A stretch of 64,000 bases of DNA from Sediminibacterium sp. (GCA_016786865.1 JAEUVE010000011.1:62001-126000), one strand, 5' to 3'; counted from the first letter of the stretch, positions 36,309 through 46,522 are shown. Made by a program: numbers and translations. Notes: generated by a model from the letters alone, not told the origin.

Positions 36309-37010
36309 TCAGGACTGAATCAGGAAGATGGTTGGAATTTTATGCAGTTCCGGCAATTGCCCGATCCAGTCCTTTACCTTTTTGGTACGGATCATTTCTC
36401 CGGGCCCGGTAATATCTGCTGCTATGCATACGCTGGTTGAAGGTTTACAAACCTGTAGCAGATCGTTCAATAACTGATTGTTCCGGTAAGGCGTTTCTAT
36501 AAAAATCTGGGTACTGTGTTTGCGTTCCGATTCGGCCTCCAGTTCCCTTATTTTTTTCTTGCGCTCCATTCCGTCGATGGGCAGATATCCGTTAAACTGG
36601 AATGCCTGTCCGTTCATACCACTGGCCATCAATGCCAGCAGGATAGAACTTGGCCCTACCAGGGGTCGGATCCGGATTCCTTTGGCCTGTGCAGCTTCAA
36701 TCAGTAATTGACCCGGATCTGCGATGCCCGGACATCCTGCTTCGCTCACAATACCAATATTTTTCCCTTTTAGCAGGGAATCAATGAATTTGTTTTTTAC
36801 GGCTTCCTCTGCTTTATGAATCGCCTGCCATTCGTACTGGTCGATCACCATTTCTTTCCAGAGTTTTTTAAAGAAACGCCTGGTTGTTTTTTCGTTCTCA
36901 ACATAAAATACCTGGCAATCTTTGATGGCATCCAGTATATATGCAGGAATGGTTTCGAGCGCTTCATCCTGTAATACGGTGGGGATCAGGTATAATTTTC
37001 CTGGTTTCAT
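36309..37010 (-). CDS. RsmI-like SAM-dependent methyltransferase (tetrapyrrole methylase fold)
   Basis: A 233-aa protein of the RsmI family, which 2'-O-methylates C1402 of 16S rRNA. Signatures are GKLYLIPTVL, GIVSEAGCPGIADPGQ and RPLVGPSSILLALMASG. The family's highly conserved GDAGTPGISDPG motif is divergent here (SEAGCPGIADPG). This is typical of a second, shorter Bacteroidota RsmI-like group, so target identity is uncertain. The start overlaps the stop of the upstream EI24 gene by four bases. Confidence 0.86.
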   Translation of the reverse strand: MKPGKLYLIPTVLQDEALETIPAYILDAIKDCQVFYVENEKTTRRFFKKLWKEMVIDQYEWQAIHKAEEAVKNKFIDSLLKGKNIGIVSEAGCPGIADPGQLLIEAAQAKGIRIRPLVGPSSILLALMASGMNGQAFQFNGYLPIDGMERKKKIRELEAESERKHSTQIFIETPYRNNQLLNDLLQVCKPSTSVCIAADITGPGEMIRTKKVKDWIGQLPELHKIPTIFLIQS

Positions 37011-37795
37011 ATCACAGGTTCTGCTTTGGTTTCCACCTGTTGGTGCTTAAGCGGATAAATACTTAAGGTAGCTGCTACCACTGCATAGGTAGGGGCCAGA
37101 ATCCACCCCAGTATAGGAATCAGGTGCATTATATAAAATACCACACCGTTCCCGATGGCCAGTCCTTTGTGGCCGCTGATGAAGAAGATGCTTTCGGAAG
37201 GAGATTTTTTATGTCGTTCCATACTGTAGTCGAGCATGGAAAAGCCATAGTAGTAACATTCAATGATGATTGCCATTACCGGGGTAAGCCATCCAACAAG
37301 CGGAATCAGGCTGAGTATCACAATGCTGATCGTATAAACTGTTTGCCAGAGTCCGTTTCTTCCCGCAAGTCGTATACCCCTTACCATGTCTTTGCCCAGT
37401 TGCTTAAGGCTGAACGGATAGTCTTTGCCTTCTATGATCGATTCGGTTTTTTCGCTCAGGTAACTGAACAGCGGAGATCCGATAATCAGGAATAAATATT
37501 TGAACAGGGAGAAGTAGAACAGCATCAGTACCAGCCAGACAATCAGGCCTCCCATGGTGAACAGAAATCCCAGCAGACCGCTGTCTTCCTTATCCAGCCA
37601 GCTTTTAAGGCCGGTCTTTAGCGCAATCCATTCAATGAATTCACTGGAGGTATTGCTGAAATAATACATCCCTCCCAGAAATAAAAGACAATACAGGATG
37701 CCCGGAATAATGATCCATTTCCAAAGCTTATTGGCCTTAATAAATTGGTGTGCCTGATAATAGGCCTGTATTGCTATGATGATTTCTTTGAGCAG
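37007..37795 (-). CDS. EI24 domain membrane protein with apparent CTG start
   Basis: An inner-membrane protein of about 262 aa with several hydrophobic segments (from about residues 29-44, then at least three more) and the EI24/CysZ-like pattern LGKDMVRGIRLAGRNG. The first canonical ATG (37669) would cut off 42 residues, including the conserved-looking KEIIIAIQAYYQAHQFIKAN and the first membrane segment. Upstream of it the frame is open back to the upp stop, with no ATG, GTG or TTG. The CTG at 37795, 12 bases after upp, is the most plausible start. A C6 run directly before it could also hide a sequencing indel. Confidence 0.72.
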   Translation of the reverse strand: MLKEIIIAIQAYYQAHQFIKANKLWKWIIIPGILYCLLFLGGMYYFSNTSSEFIEWIALKTGLKSWLDKEDSGLLGFLFTMGGLIVWLVLMLFYFSLFKYLFLIIGSPLFSYLSEKTESIIEGKDYPFSLKQLGKDMVRGIRLAGRNGLWQTVYTISIVILSLIPLVGWLTPVMAIIIECYYYGFSMLDYSMERHKKSPSESIFFISGHKGLAIGNGVVFYIMHLIPILGWILAPTYAVVAATLSIYPLKHQQVETKAEPVI

Positions 37796-37807
37796 GGGGG
37801 TAGTTTT

Positions 37808-38461
37808 TTAGTTTTGAATTTTAGAGCCAAATGCGAGGTCGCCTGCATCGCCCAGTCCGGGTACAATATAGCCTTTGGCAGTGAGCTCTTCATCAATGTC
37901 TCCGCACCAGATGGTGATGTCTTCGCCGCAATCACGAATAATACTCTCTATACCTACGGTACAGGCAATGGCTACCACTACATGAATGGATGCAGGATTG
38001 CCTTCTTCCTTCATGTGCTGAATGGTTTTTACGATGGAAGCACCTGTTGCCAGCATCGGATCGCTGATGATGACTACCCGGTTGTCAATTACCGGACAGC
38101 TCATGTATTCCATTCTGATTTCGAAACTGCCGTCGTGGTGATGTTTTCTGTAAGCAGAAATAAAAGCATTGTCTGCTTTGTCGAAATAGTTCAGCATGCC
38201 GTTGTGCATGGGTAAACCGGCACGCAATATGGTTGCCAGAACCGGCTGAGACTCCAGTACTTTACTTTCATGGCTGCCCAGTGGGGTAGGTACTTCCAGG
38301 GTGGTCCAGGGTAACTGTTTGCTGATTTCATAAGCAGCTACTTCGCCGATTCTTTCAAGATTTCTGCGGAAACGCATCCGGTCTCCCTGTACTTCTGTAT
38401 TCCTCAGTTCGGCTACCCAGTTGGAAACCAGGCTGTGTTGTTCGCTAAGATTAATGACCAT
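37808..38461 (-). CDS. upp: Uracil phosphoribosyltransferase
   Basis: A 217-aa enzyme converting uracil and PRPP to UMP. It has the PRPP-binding loop VVIISDPMLATGASIV and the uracil-binding C-terminal region IVPGLGDAGDLAFGSK. Length and N-terminus (MVINLSEQHSLVSNWVAELR) fit the family. A -7 box lies at 38479-38486. Its stop codon is in frame with the EI24 gene that follows. It neighbours adenine deaminase, giving a small nucleobase-salvage pair. Confidence 0.95.
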   Translation of the reverse strand: MVINLSEQHSLVSNWVAELRNTEVQGDRMRFRRNLERIGEVAAYEISKQLPWTTLEVPTPLGSHESKVLESQPVLATILRAGLPMHNGMLNYFDKADNAFISAYRKHHHDGSFEIRMEYMSCPVIDNRVVIISDPMLATGASIVKTIQHMKEEGNPASIHVVVAIACTVGIESIIRDCGEDITIWCGDIDEELTAKGYIVPGLGDAGDLAFGSKIQN

Positions 38462-38478
38462 CGTTCTGTATTATACTG

Positions 38479-38486
38479 CGAAAATA
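38479..38486 (-). promoter_or_regulatory. -7 element TATTTTCG of upp
   Basis: This TAnnTTYG match lies 17 nt upstream of the upp ATG on the minus strand. No clear -33 is visible at the expected distance. Confidence 0.4.
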
Positions 38487-38551
38487 AGGCATAAAAGCTA
38501 AGTCTGCTCTTTTCCGGCGCGGCTTTCGGGCGTTTTAGTCAATGCCGAATC

Positions 38552-40210
38552 CTATACAAACTCAAAACGGTCGCCATCAAACAGGCCTTTATCGCTGAGC
38601 TTGAGATGCGGTATCACCAGCAGCGCCATAAAGCTGAGGGTCATGAACGGGGCCGACAAAGTGGAACCCAGGGATTTTGCCATGGCGTCGATGGCAGTAT
38701 ACTGTTCAGCTACCTTATATCCGTCTTCGGCGCTCATCAAACCAGCAACTGGTAGGGGTAGTGCCAGCGTTTCGTTGCTGCTGTTAACGCAGCTAACACC
38801 GCCTTTGGCCTCAATCACCAGGTTGATGGCTTTTGCCAGAGCTTCATCATCTGCCCCAACGGCCACAATATTGTGGCTGTCGTGTGCCACGGTAGATGCA
38901 ATGGCTCCTCCGGTAAATCCAAAATGCTTAATAAAACATTTGGCTACAGGAGCGTTGTGATACCGGTTAACAACCACCATTTTCAGAATATCATTTTCTG
39001 TATCTGTAACCCAGTGCCCGGCATCGGCTTTTCCCCTTACCTCAATTTTATTGGTAATGAGTTGTCCGTCGAGGGCTTCAATCACCGGGATTTTTCCCAT
39101 GTTGGATGGATATGCATTTTGTGGAACGGCCATATCTGCAGCAGTTACTGGCAGACAGCTGAATTGATTGATGGCGGTACTTGTAACCGACTCAATCAGC
39201 GATTGTCCATTATCTAATAAAGGCTGACCGTTGATATAAGTTTGTTTTACTTTAAAGTGCACCAGGTCTTCTACTACAATGAAATCTGCAGGATCGCCTG
39301 CTTTCAGCAAACCAATATCCAGTTTGTAATGCTGAACGGGGTTGATGCAGGCAGCTTTCAGTACATTGAACAGGTCAATGCCTTTTGCCACAGCTCTTGC
39401 ACACAGATCATTGATATGGCCGCTTACCAGGCTGTCTGGATGTTTATCATCGCTGCAGAACATGATCATGTCGGGATGATCTTCCAGTAAAGGAATCAGG
39501 GCTTCAAAGTTTTTGGCGGCACTTCCTTCCCGAATGATGATCTTCATTCCGTGCTGCAGTTTGTCCAGGGCTTCATCCAGCGTAAAGCATTCGTGATCGG
39601 TTGAAATACCTGCTTCAATGTATTCCTTTGCCTGCTGGCCTCTCAGGCCCGGAGCGTGTCCGTCTACCGGTTTGCCTGCTTTGTGTGCAGCGGCAATTTT
39701 TTTCATCACTTCCGGATCTTTGAATAAAACACCGGGGAAGTTCATCATTTCACTTAAGTATTTGATTTCTTTCCGGTTGATCAATACTTCAATATCGTTG
39801 CTGTTTAAAGCTGCGCCTGCAGTTTCGAATACGGTTGCAGGCACACAGCTGGGTGCGCCAAAATTAAATTTGAACGGAACTTTATTGCCATTTTCAATCA
39901 TGAAGTTTACCCCTTCCATGCCGCAAACATTCGCAATCTCATGCGGATCGCTCACCGTTCCTACTGTTCCGTGAACAACAGCCAGTTTGGCAAATTCACT
40001 TGGAATCAACATGCTGCTTTCGATGTGTACATGGCTGTCTATAAAACCCGGGAGTATATAACCGGTTGTGTTAATTGCCGATTCTGAAGCCGGATTTACC
40101 GAAACAATCGTTCCGTTTTCTACAACTACTTCTGCAGGGTAAATCTTCTTTTGAATAATATCTACCAGCTGTCCGCTGATGCTGTAAGAGTTTTGCTTCA
40201 TATCTGTCAT
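38552..40210 (-). CDS. ade: Adenine deaminase
   Basis: A 552-aa amidohydrolase converting adenine to hypoxanthine. Motifs are [18 protein letters not shown] (metal His pair), [40 protein letters not shown] and [11 protein letters not shown]. The C-terminal domain ([19 protein letters not shown]) is typical of Ade and not of other amidohydrolases. Length fits. It may start at the first ATG or at codon 4. It is upstream of upp in the same direction with a 90-bp gap. Confidence 0.95.
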   Translation of the reverse strand: MTDMKQNSYSISGQLVDIIQKKIYPAEVVVENGTIVSVNPASESAINTTGYILPGFIDSHVHIESSMLIPSEFAKLAVVHGTVGTVSDPHEIANVCGMEGVNFMIENGNKVPFKFNFGAPSCVPATVFETAGAALNSNDIEVLINRKEIKYLSEMMNFPGVLFKDPEVMKKIAAAHKAGKPVDGHAPGLRGQQAKEYIEAGISTDHECFTLDEALDKLQHGMKIIIREGSAAKNFEALIPLLEDHPDMIMFCSDDKHPDSLVSGHINDLCARAVAKGIDLFNVLKAACINPVQHYKLDIGLLKAGDPADFIVVEDLVHFKVKQTYINGQPLLDNGQSLIESVTSTAINQFSCLPVTAADMAVPQNAYPSNMGKIPVIEALDGQLITNKIEVRGKADAGHWVTDTENDILKMVVVNRYHNAPVAKCFIKHFGFTGGAIASTVAHDSHNIVAVGADDEALAKAINLVIEAKGGVSCVNSSNETLALPLPVAGLMSAEDGYKVAEQYTAIDAMAKSLGSTLSAPFMTLSFMALLVIPHLKLSDKGLFDGDRFEFV

Positions 40211-40234
40211 AATTTTTTTGTATTCAGCAGGGCA

Positions 40235-40264
40235 ATTGTTATATTACCTGTCTAATTATTATTG
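40235..40264 (+). promoter_or_regulatory. Candidate promoter ATTG-N18-TATTATTG
   Basis: TATTATTG (40257-40264) matches seven of eight -7 positions, and ATTG (40235-40238) is 18 nt upstream. The -7 ends 2 nt before the ATG at 40267, closer than at the other genes, so the transcript start may lie inside the first codons. Low certainty. Confidence 0.3.
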
Positions 40265-40266
40265 CC

Positions 40267-43200
40267 ATGAGAAAATTGCTGATTGTACTTCTTTGTACAG
40301 GAAGTTTGTTGCAGGTAACTGCACAAAGAAAAGACAAAGGTAAACCTGTTCTTTCGAATCCAAAGGAAGAAAACACGGAAACCGCATTGCTTTCCAAAGT
40401 AAAATACCGCTCCATCGGCCCTTACAGAGGTGGAAGAAGTGCTGCGGTAGCAGGAAGTTTTAAAAACAAGACTACCTTCTATTTTGGTGCTACCGGTGGT
40501 GGCGTATGGAAAACCACCGATGGTGGCAGTAACTGGAAAAACATCAGTGATAAATATTTCGGAAGCTCCATTGGCGCTGTGGCCGTGGCTCCCAGCGATG
40601 AGAGCATCGTATATGCAGGCGAAGGAGAAAATACCATGCGTGGAAATGTATCTGAAGGTCTGGGTGGTATCTGGAGAAGCGACGATGCCGGCAGAACCTG
40701 GCGCAACCTGGGTCTGAAAGATGGCCGTCATATTATCCGTATTGTGATTCATCCGAGAGATCCCAACACCGTTTGGGCTGCCGTAGTAGGACATTTGTTC
40801 GGACCCAACCAGGAGCGGGGTGTATACAAAACCACAGACGGTGGTAAAACCTGGAAAAAGACCCTCTATGTTAATGATCAGACCGGCTGTTCCGACCTGG
40901 TAATGGAGCCGGGAAATCCTTCTGTTTTTTATGCAGGTATGTGGAGGGTGCTTCGCACGCCCTACAGCATGGAAAGCGGTGGTGATGGTAGCGGCCTTTA
41001 CAAAAGTGAAGACGGCGGTGAAACCTGGAAACCCATTTCCAAAAACAAAGGACTGCCCAAGGGCGTTTGGGGTATTGTTGGCGTAGCAGTTGCTCCTTCC
41101 AACAGCGATAAAGTGTATGCTGTGATCGAAAACAAGGATGGTGGCATGTTTGTAAGCAACGATGCCGGCGAAACCTGGACACTGACCAGCAACGATAATA
41201 ATATACGTCAGCGTGCATGGTATTACAGCAAGGTATTTGTAGATCCCAAAAATGAAAATCTGGTATACTGTTTGAACGTTGAGTTCATGCGAAGCAGAGA
41301 CGGAGGCCGAACTTTCCAGGCCATTAATACACCACATGGTGACCACCACGATTTATGGATTGATCCGGAAGATGGAAACAGAATGATCATAGCAGATGAT
41401 GGTGGTGCGCAGGTTAGTTTTGACGCAGGCAATCATTGGAGCACAATGATGAACCAGCCAACAGGACAATTCTATCGTGTATCCACCGATAATTCGGTAC
41501 CATACAGGGTTCTCGCAGCGCAGCAGGATAATTCTACCATTCGCATCAAAAGCAGAACAAGCGGTTCCGGCATAACAGAAAGAGACTGGGAAGTAACTGC
41601 CGGATTTGAGAGTGGTTATGTGGTTGCAGACCCACTGAACAGCGATATCGTGTATGGTGGTAACTATGGCGGATTCCTTGCCCGTCTGGATCACCGTACC
41701 GGAGAGAACAGAGCCATCAATGTGTGGCCAGATAATCCGATGGGTGCAGGTGCTGATGTACAGAAATACCGTTTCCAGTGGAATTTCCCGATCTTCTTTT
41801 CTCCGCACAACCCACGTAAATTGTATGCAGGAGGCAACCACCTGTTTGCAACAGAAAATGAAGGACAAAGCTGGCAAACACTCAGTCCGGATCTAACCAC
41901 CAACGACAAGAGTAAGCAGGCCTCAAGTGGCGGACCCATTACACAAGACAATACTTCTGTAGAATACTATTCTACTATTTTTACTGCAACAGAGTCTCCG
42001 CTGGAAAAAGACCTGTTGTGGACAGGAAGTGATGATGGTCTGATCCATGTAAGCAGAGACGGTGGCAAAAAATGGGAAAACGTTACACCTGCTGAAGCCG
42101 GAAAATGGATGATGTGGAATACGGTAGAAACAGATCCGTTTAAAAAAGGTACTGCCTATTTTGTAGGAACCAAATACAAGTCCGACGATTACACACCATA
42201 TATTTTCAAAACAGAAGATTACGGTAAAACATGGACTAAAATCACCAACGGAATTAATCCGATGCATTTCACCCGTGCCCTGCGTGCCGACCAGAAACGT
42301 GCTGGTTTATTGTATGCAGGTACCGAGTTTGGTATGTACATCAGTTACGATGGTGGTGCTAACTGGAAGTCCTTTCAGTTAAACATGCCGGTAGTACCCA
42401 TCACTGATATGACCATTAAAAACAACGACCTGGTAGTTGTAACCCAGGGAAGGGGTATCTGGATCCTGGACGATCTTACGGTTGTTCAGCACAAAGATGT
42501 ATCGCTGGCGGGTAAGAACCTGCATGTATTTCCTGTAGATGATTCATACAGACTCGAGGGTGGCGGTGGCCGCAGAAGAAGAGGAGCAGCAGCTGCTGAA
42601 CCCAATACAGGCGCCAACCCGCTTCCGGGAACAGTGATCAATTATTACCTCAAAAATGTAACAGACAGTTCTAAAGTATCTGTTACTGTTTTTGACAAAA
42701 AAGGAAAAGAAATCAGAACGTTCAGTGCCGCTGCCAAAGATCCTGCAGATAAACTGGATTTCACCGAAGGTCTCAATCAGTTTGCATGGGACATGAATTA
42801 TCCTCCTTCTGAAAGTGCAGACGGAATGATTTTGTGGAATGGAAGCATAGCCCCAACCAAGGCTGCTCCCGGAAAATACAGTGCTCGTTTTCGTTACAAC
42901 AACGATTCTGTAGATGTATCGTTTGTAATTAAGCCCAACCCTGTATACCAGCTTTCAGAAGCAGATTATGACGCGCAGGTAGCATTCCTGTTGCAGGTAA
43001 GGGATAAATTCAGCGAAATCCAGAGAGGAATCAGAAGCATTAGAACTGTACGTAGTCAGATTAAAGAAATTTCCGACAGGATAGATGCCAAGGCTAATAA
43101 AGACCTGAAGCATCTGGCCGATACCATTACCAAACAGCTTACTGCTGTAGAGGAAGCTTTGTATCAGACCAAGTCGAAGAGCGGACAGGATGTATTGAAT

Positions 43201-43416
43201 TTCCCCATCCGGCTGAATGATAAAATTTCCGGTTTGTATGGTGTAGCATCGAGCGGACAAAATGCTCCAAGCAAGCAGGCGATAGAAGCATTCGCTGAAT
43301 TGGGCGGACAGGCCGATGTACAATTGGCCAAACTGAAACAGCTTCTTGATGTGGATCTGAAACAGCTGAATCAGCTGATCAATGAGAAAAAGATTCCGGT
43401 AATAGGCGTAAAATAG
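40267..43416 (+). CDS. Secreted BNR/VPS10-like beta-propeller protein (paralogue B)
   Basis: A 1049-aa exported protein with a signal peptide (1-19, ending VTAQ) and many Asp-box motifs (KTTDGGSNW, RSDDAGRTW, KTTDGGKTW, KSEDGGETW, VSNDAGETW). These predict large beta-propellers of the sortilin/GH74 type over residues 45-740. A linker rich in Gly/Arg (GGGGRRRRG, about 765) leads to a beta-sandwich domain and a helical C-terminal region. It matches paralogue A in order, length and many segments (GPNQERGVYKTTDGG against [15 protein letters not shown]). Function is unknown. A strong terminator follows. Confidence 0.88.
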   Translation: MRKLLIVLLCTGSLLQVTAQRKDKGKPVLSNPKEENTETALLSKVKYRSIGPYRGGRSAAVAGSFKNKTTFYFGATGGGVWKTTDGGSNWKNISDKYFGSSIGAVAVAPSDESIVYAGEGENTMRGNVSEGLGGIWRSDDAGRTWRNLGLKDGRHIIRIVIHPRDPNTVWAAVVGHLFGPNQERGVYKTTDGGKTWKKTLYVNDQTGCSDLVMEPGNPSVFYAGMWRVLRTPYSMESGGDGSGLYKSEDGGETWKPISKNKGLPKGVWGIVGVAVAPSNSDKVYAVIENKDGGMFVSNDAGETWTLTSNDNNIRQRAWYYSKVFVDPKNENLVYCLNVEFMRSRDGGRTFQAINTPHGDHHDLWIDPEDGNRMIIADDGGAQVSFDAGNHWSTMMNQPTGQFYRVSTDNSVPYRVLAAQQDNSTIRIKSRTSGSGITERDWEVTAGFESGYVVADPLNSDIVYGGNYGGFLARLDHRTGENRAINVWPDNPMGAGADVQKYRFQWNFPIFFSPHNPRKLYAGGNHLFATENEGQSWQTLSPDLTTNDKSKQASSGGPITQDNTSVEYYSTIFTATESPLEKDLLWTGSDDGLIHVSRDGGKKWENVTPAEAGKWMMWNTVETDPFKKGTAYFVGTKYKSDDYTPYIFKTEDYGKTWTKITNGINPMHFTRALRADQKRAGLLYAGTEFGMYISYDGGANWKSFQLNMPVVPITDMTIKNNDLVVVTQGRGIWILDDLTVVQHKDVSLAGKNLHVFPVDDSYRLEGGGGRRRRGAAAAEPNTGANPLPGTVINYYLKNVTDSSKVSVTVFDKKGKEIRTFSAAAKDPADKLDFTEGLNQFAWDMNYPPSESADGMILWNGSIAPTKAAPGKYSARFRYNNDSVDVSFVIKPNPVYQLSEADYDAQVAFLLQVRDKFSEIQRGIRSIRTVRSQIKEISDRIDAKANKDLKHLADTITKQLTAVEEALYQTKSKSGQDVLNFPIRLNDKISGLYGVASSGQNAPSKQAIEAFAELGGQADVQLAKLKQLLDVDLKQLNQLINEKKIPVIGVK

Positions 43417-43440
43417 ATACCGGAAAACAGATACGATAAC

Positions 43441-43471
43441 CAGAAGCCCCTTGCATTGCAAGGGGCTTCTG
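43441..43471. terminator. Bidirectional terminator hairpin
   Basis: CAGAAGCCCCTTGC and GCAAGGGGCTTCTG form a perfect 14-bp stem with a 3-nt loop, between the convergent ends of the BNR gene (43416) and the DUF5916 gene (43475). T-rich sequence follows on the plus side. By symmetry it can serve both genes. Confidence 0.85.
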
Positions 43472-43474
43472 TAT

Positions 43475-45691
43475 TTATAAATTCAACCAGTAATTGAGTT
43501 TAAAAACGAGAGCTCTGTTCCTGCTTCTGAAGAATGGGTCGGTAAAATAGTTGTCTGTATAAACAAGGAATAAATCGCTCATTGGCTTAAAGCGGTACTG
43601 CAGTCTGCTGTTGATGTTGATGTTGTTCCGTTGGGTGTTGTACTGGAAAAAGGTAGTCCAGAATAATTTGGTAGAGAAATTAATTTCTGTGCGTTGTGCA
43701 ATCAGGAATAACTCAGTAGAACCATAGCTGCCAGGAAACTCCAGCCTGTTGTACTGGAAATTCAGGTTCAGGGTTGTGTTGGGTAATTTTCTTAAAGTGA
43801 AACCGGTACTGATACTTTTGTTCGTTCCGTTGTAAAAACTGCCGAATCCACCATTAAATGAAAAGCTCCAGGGTTTTCTGAAATCGGATTTGTAGCCGAA
43901 ATCGATGCTGTTGTACTGGTAGTTGCCAACAGGAAGTGGTGTTTTTCCGGTAAATGAAATGGGGTACAAGAGTTCTACTTCATTGTTGGCAGCAACGATA
44001 CTGATGTTTCTGGTGCTTCTAAATTGTGTATTGAAAACAAGGGTGGTATTTCTTTCGTTGAAACTGTTGTTGGGGTTAAATACCAGGTAGTTTTCTGCCT
44101 GAAACTGGTAGCCAGCCACCGATCCTTTCTGTGGAATGATCTTGTAGGAGAGCTGACTGTAAATATGTTTAAATCCCACCCTTATGATGGTATCTCTTGC
44201 TGCATCATAGTTCTCGATCCTTTCTACAAAGCCCATGTCGGTGTAGTAGTTGGTACCCAGTTTGCCAAGGTCGAGTACAAATCCCAAATTCCTGGAATTG
44301 TATTGTGTACCTAAACTGTAATATTGATTGTCTTTGGTGATGCCTGGTTTGAAGGAATGATGGTACGTAGCCCAGGCGCCCCATTTTCCTTCCAAATCGG
44401 AATAGCTGAATTCCATTCCTGCATTGCGTCCAAATTCGTTCAAAGGATTTTTGGCTTTTTCTGCATCGGTCATAAAACTCTGACGGTTCAGTACATACCC
44501 TTTTAAAACAGAACGTTTAAATACCCGTTGGTCTACAGAAAGCGCCGTAAAATTTTCCGGAGCGTAATCTCCTTTACGCCCTGTTTGCATATTCATGAAT
44601 CCCAGCCTGGTTTTTTTGGCCACATTTCCGGTAACCCGGGCTCCGAATAAAATCGGAATCCTGTTGCCATTGGCATCCAGTCCGATTCTTCTTGAATAAA
44701 AAGGTCTGATGGGCTCTATTCCATATCCGGAAAACAGGTCTGCGTTTTCCAGGAAGAAAGTTCTTCTTTCCGGAAAGAAAATATTGAATCGCGATAAATT
44801 GGTTACCTGCCGGTCTACTTCTATCTGCGAAAAATCCGGATTCATGGTCAGGTCGAGATTGAGTGAGGAGGTTAGCCCGATTTTTGCATCAAATCCTGCA
44901 TCAGGGCTGGCTTTTACTTTTCCGTCTCCTTCGTTGTCCTGCTCAAGCTCTGTTGTAACAAATGGAACCAGCACAGTGTTGCTGCCGGGCTTAGGCGGTG
45001 CATCATCCCATACCAGTGCACCCGTATAACCCAGATCGTAGGATGGAAAATTCACGGGTAAATTGGTCCATACGGCATACTCGTTGGTTTTGGTATCGAC
45101 CCGCAAAAAATTGATGCCCCAAGTTTTTCTGCCAGAGGCATACCGGAGGGTTTTGAAAGGAATGGCAATTTCTGCGGTCCACTTGTCGTCGTATCTTTTG
45201 GTGCCGGAATACCAGGTCTGATCCCAGCTGAAATTCAGCCCATTTCCGGAAGAGCTCAACTGATCTTCACTTTGTGCGTTGAATGCATTTACAATGAAGA
45301 AAAAGCCATTGTTCCTTGTATTCATCGGATCTATGATAACTGCTACACAGTCGTTGCCATCGTGGCCAAAATCCCTTTTCAGGCTTTGTATAAACGCCTT
45401 TCCTGTATCGTAAGCAGTATAAGCAATGTACAGGAACTTATTGTCGTAGGCAGTACGGACTTCCGTTTTTCGCGTGGCTTTGTGTTTGTCGTCGGGAAAT
45501 TTTTGCCAGAACGAAGTAACCATTTGAGCGTTCGACCAGATGGGCTCGTCGAGTATTCCATCAATTTTTATTGGCGCATTGGTTCTGGTGATATGAATCT
45601 GGTAATCTTTTTGAAAAGCTTCACCATTGCGTACCTGAGCGGGCACGCAAAAGCAGGAAAAAATGGCTATGAACAGAAAAAGAATTCTCAT
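43475..45691 (-). CDS. DUF5916 protein with N-terminal CBM9-like domain
   Basis: A 738-aa exported protein. A signal peptide (1-18, ending VPAQ) is followed by a carbohydrate-binding-family-9-like domain (about 30-225; IKIDGILDEPIWSNAQ, AYDNKFLYIAYTAYD) and a long beta-barrel-like DUF5916 region with NPDFSQIEVDRQVTNLSRF and FFPERRTFFLENADLF, ending VFKLNYWLNL. This suggests an outer-membrane barrel carrying a periplasmic sugar-binding module. Substrate unknown. It is convergent with BNR paralogue B. Confidence 0.88.
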   Translation of the reverse strand: MRILFLFIAIFSCFCVPAQVRNGEAFQKDYQIHITRTNAPIKIDGILDEPIWSNAQMVTSFWQKFPDDKHKATRKTEVRTAYDNKFLYIAYTAYDTGKAFIQSLKRDFGHDGNDCVAVIIDPMNTRNNGFFFIVNAFNAQSEDQLSSSGNGLNFSWDQTWYSGTKRYDDKWTAEIAIPFKTLRYASGRKTWGINFLRVDTKTNEYAVWTNLPVNFPSYDLGYTGALVWDDAPPKPGSNTVLVPFVTTELEQDNEGDGKVKASPDAGFDAKIGLTSSLNLDLTMNPDFSQIEVDRQVTNLSRFNIFFPERRTFFLENADLFSGYGIEPIRPFYSRRIGLDANGNRIPILFGARVTGNVAKKTRLGFMNMQTGRKGDYAPENFTALSVDQRVFKRSVLKGYVLNRQSFMTDAEKAKNPLNEFGRNAGMEFSYSDLEGKWGAWATYHHSFKPGITKDNQYYSLGTQYNSRNLGFVLDLGKLGTNYYTDMGFVERIENYDAARDTIIRVGFKHIYSQLSYKIIPQKGSVAGYQFQAENYLVFNPNNSFNERNTTLVFNTQFRSTRNISIVAANNEVELLYPISFTGKTPLPVGNYQYNSIDFGYKSDFRKPWSFSFNGGFGSFYNGTNKSISTGFTLRKLPNTTLNLNFQYNRLEFPGSYGSTELFLIAQRTEINFSTKLFWTTFFQYNTQRNNININSRLQYRFKPMSDLFLVYTDNYFTDPFFRSRNRALVFKLNYWLNL

Positions 45692-45826
45692 GAAATATAA
45701 TGGCAGTTAACAGGTGCTGATAATACCATGAAATTGCAGGTAAATCGGGAATTTTCCGATTAAAATTCGCCCAATGGCCGATGGAACGGATAAGCGTAAA
45801 CAAGACTGCGCAGTTTCTTTAGAATC

Positions 45827-46513
45827 TTATTCTCCTTTCAGCAGGTCCGGACGGCGGGTTCTGGTTCGCTCCAATGATTGTTCATAGCGCCATTCTTCTA
45901 CTTTTTTGGGGTCGCCCTGCAGCAGTATTTCAGGCACGGCATCGCCTCTGAAATTGGCGGGTCTTGTATAAACGGGAGGAGCCAGCAGATTGTCTTGAAA
46001 TGAATCAAAAAGGGCCGAGGTTTCATCACTTAGTACCCCCGGAATTAAACGTCCAATAGCATCCACCACTACGGCAGCAGCCAGTTCACCACCACTGAGT
46101 ACATAATCTCCAATGGAAATTTCCATGGTTACAAATCGTTGCCGGATGCGCTCATCAATTCCTTTGTAATGCCCGCAGATAATCAGGAGATTGCCTTTCA
46201 ATGAAAGCTGGTTAGCTGTTTGCTGATCAAAGCGATGACCATCGGGGGTCATGTAAATGATTTCATCAAACTTCTTTTCCTGTTGTAATTCTTCTATGGC
46301 ATTCGCCAATGGTTCACACATGAGTACCATACCTGCTCCTCCACCATAAGGATAATCGTCTACCTGTGCATGCTTGTTGATAGCCCATTTGCGAAGATTA
46401 TGGGTTTTCACTGAAAGCAATCCTTTATCCCGGGCACGCTTCAGAATACTGTGGCTGAATGGTCCGTCCAGTAATTCTGGTACAACAGTAATAATATCGA
46501 TGGTCATGCTCAT
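45827..46513 (-). CDS. trmD: tRNA (guanine(37)-N(1))-methyltransferase
   Basis: A 228-aa SPOUT methyltransferase that makes m1G37 and prevents frameshifting. It shows [41 protein letters not shown] and [13 protein letters not shown], the knot signatures. It starts at the first ATG or at codon 3. Nine bp upstream is an S4-domain gene. It is separated from its usual operon partners rpsP, rimM and rplS, all of which are nonetheless within this window. Confidence 0.96.
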   Translation of the reverse strand: MSMTIDIITVVPELLDGPFSHSILKRARDKGLLSVKTHNLRKWAINKHAQVDDYPYGGGAGMVLMCEPLANAIEELQQEKKFDEIIYMTPDGHRFDQQTANQLSLKGNLLIICGHYKGIDERIRQRFVTMEISIGDYVLSGGELAAAVVVDAIGRLIPGVLSDETSALFDSFQDNLLAPPVYTRPANFRGDAVPEILLQGDPKKVEEWRYEQSLERTRTRRPDLLKGE

Positions 46514-46522
46514 AGCTCCTTG

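Noticed and set aside
40252..41349. 365-codon ORF antisense to BNR paralogue B
   Set aside because: It lies wholly within a well-supported gene with signal peptide and Asp-box repeats. The antisense product has no recognisable motifs, so it is a shadow frame.
45692..45699. -7-like TATATTTC directly before the DUF5916 start codon
   Set aside because: It abuts the ATG with no gap, so initiation would fall inside the coding sequence. It is probably chance in AT-rich sequence.
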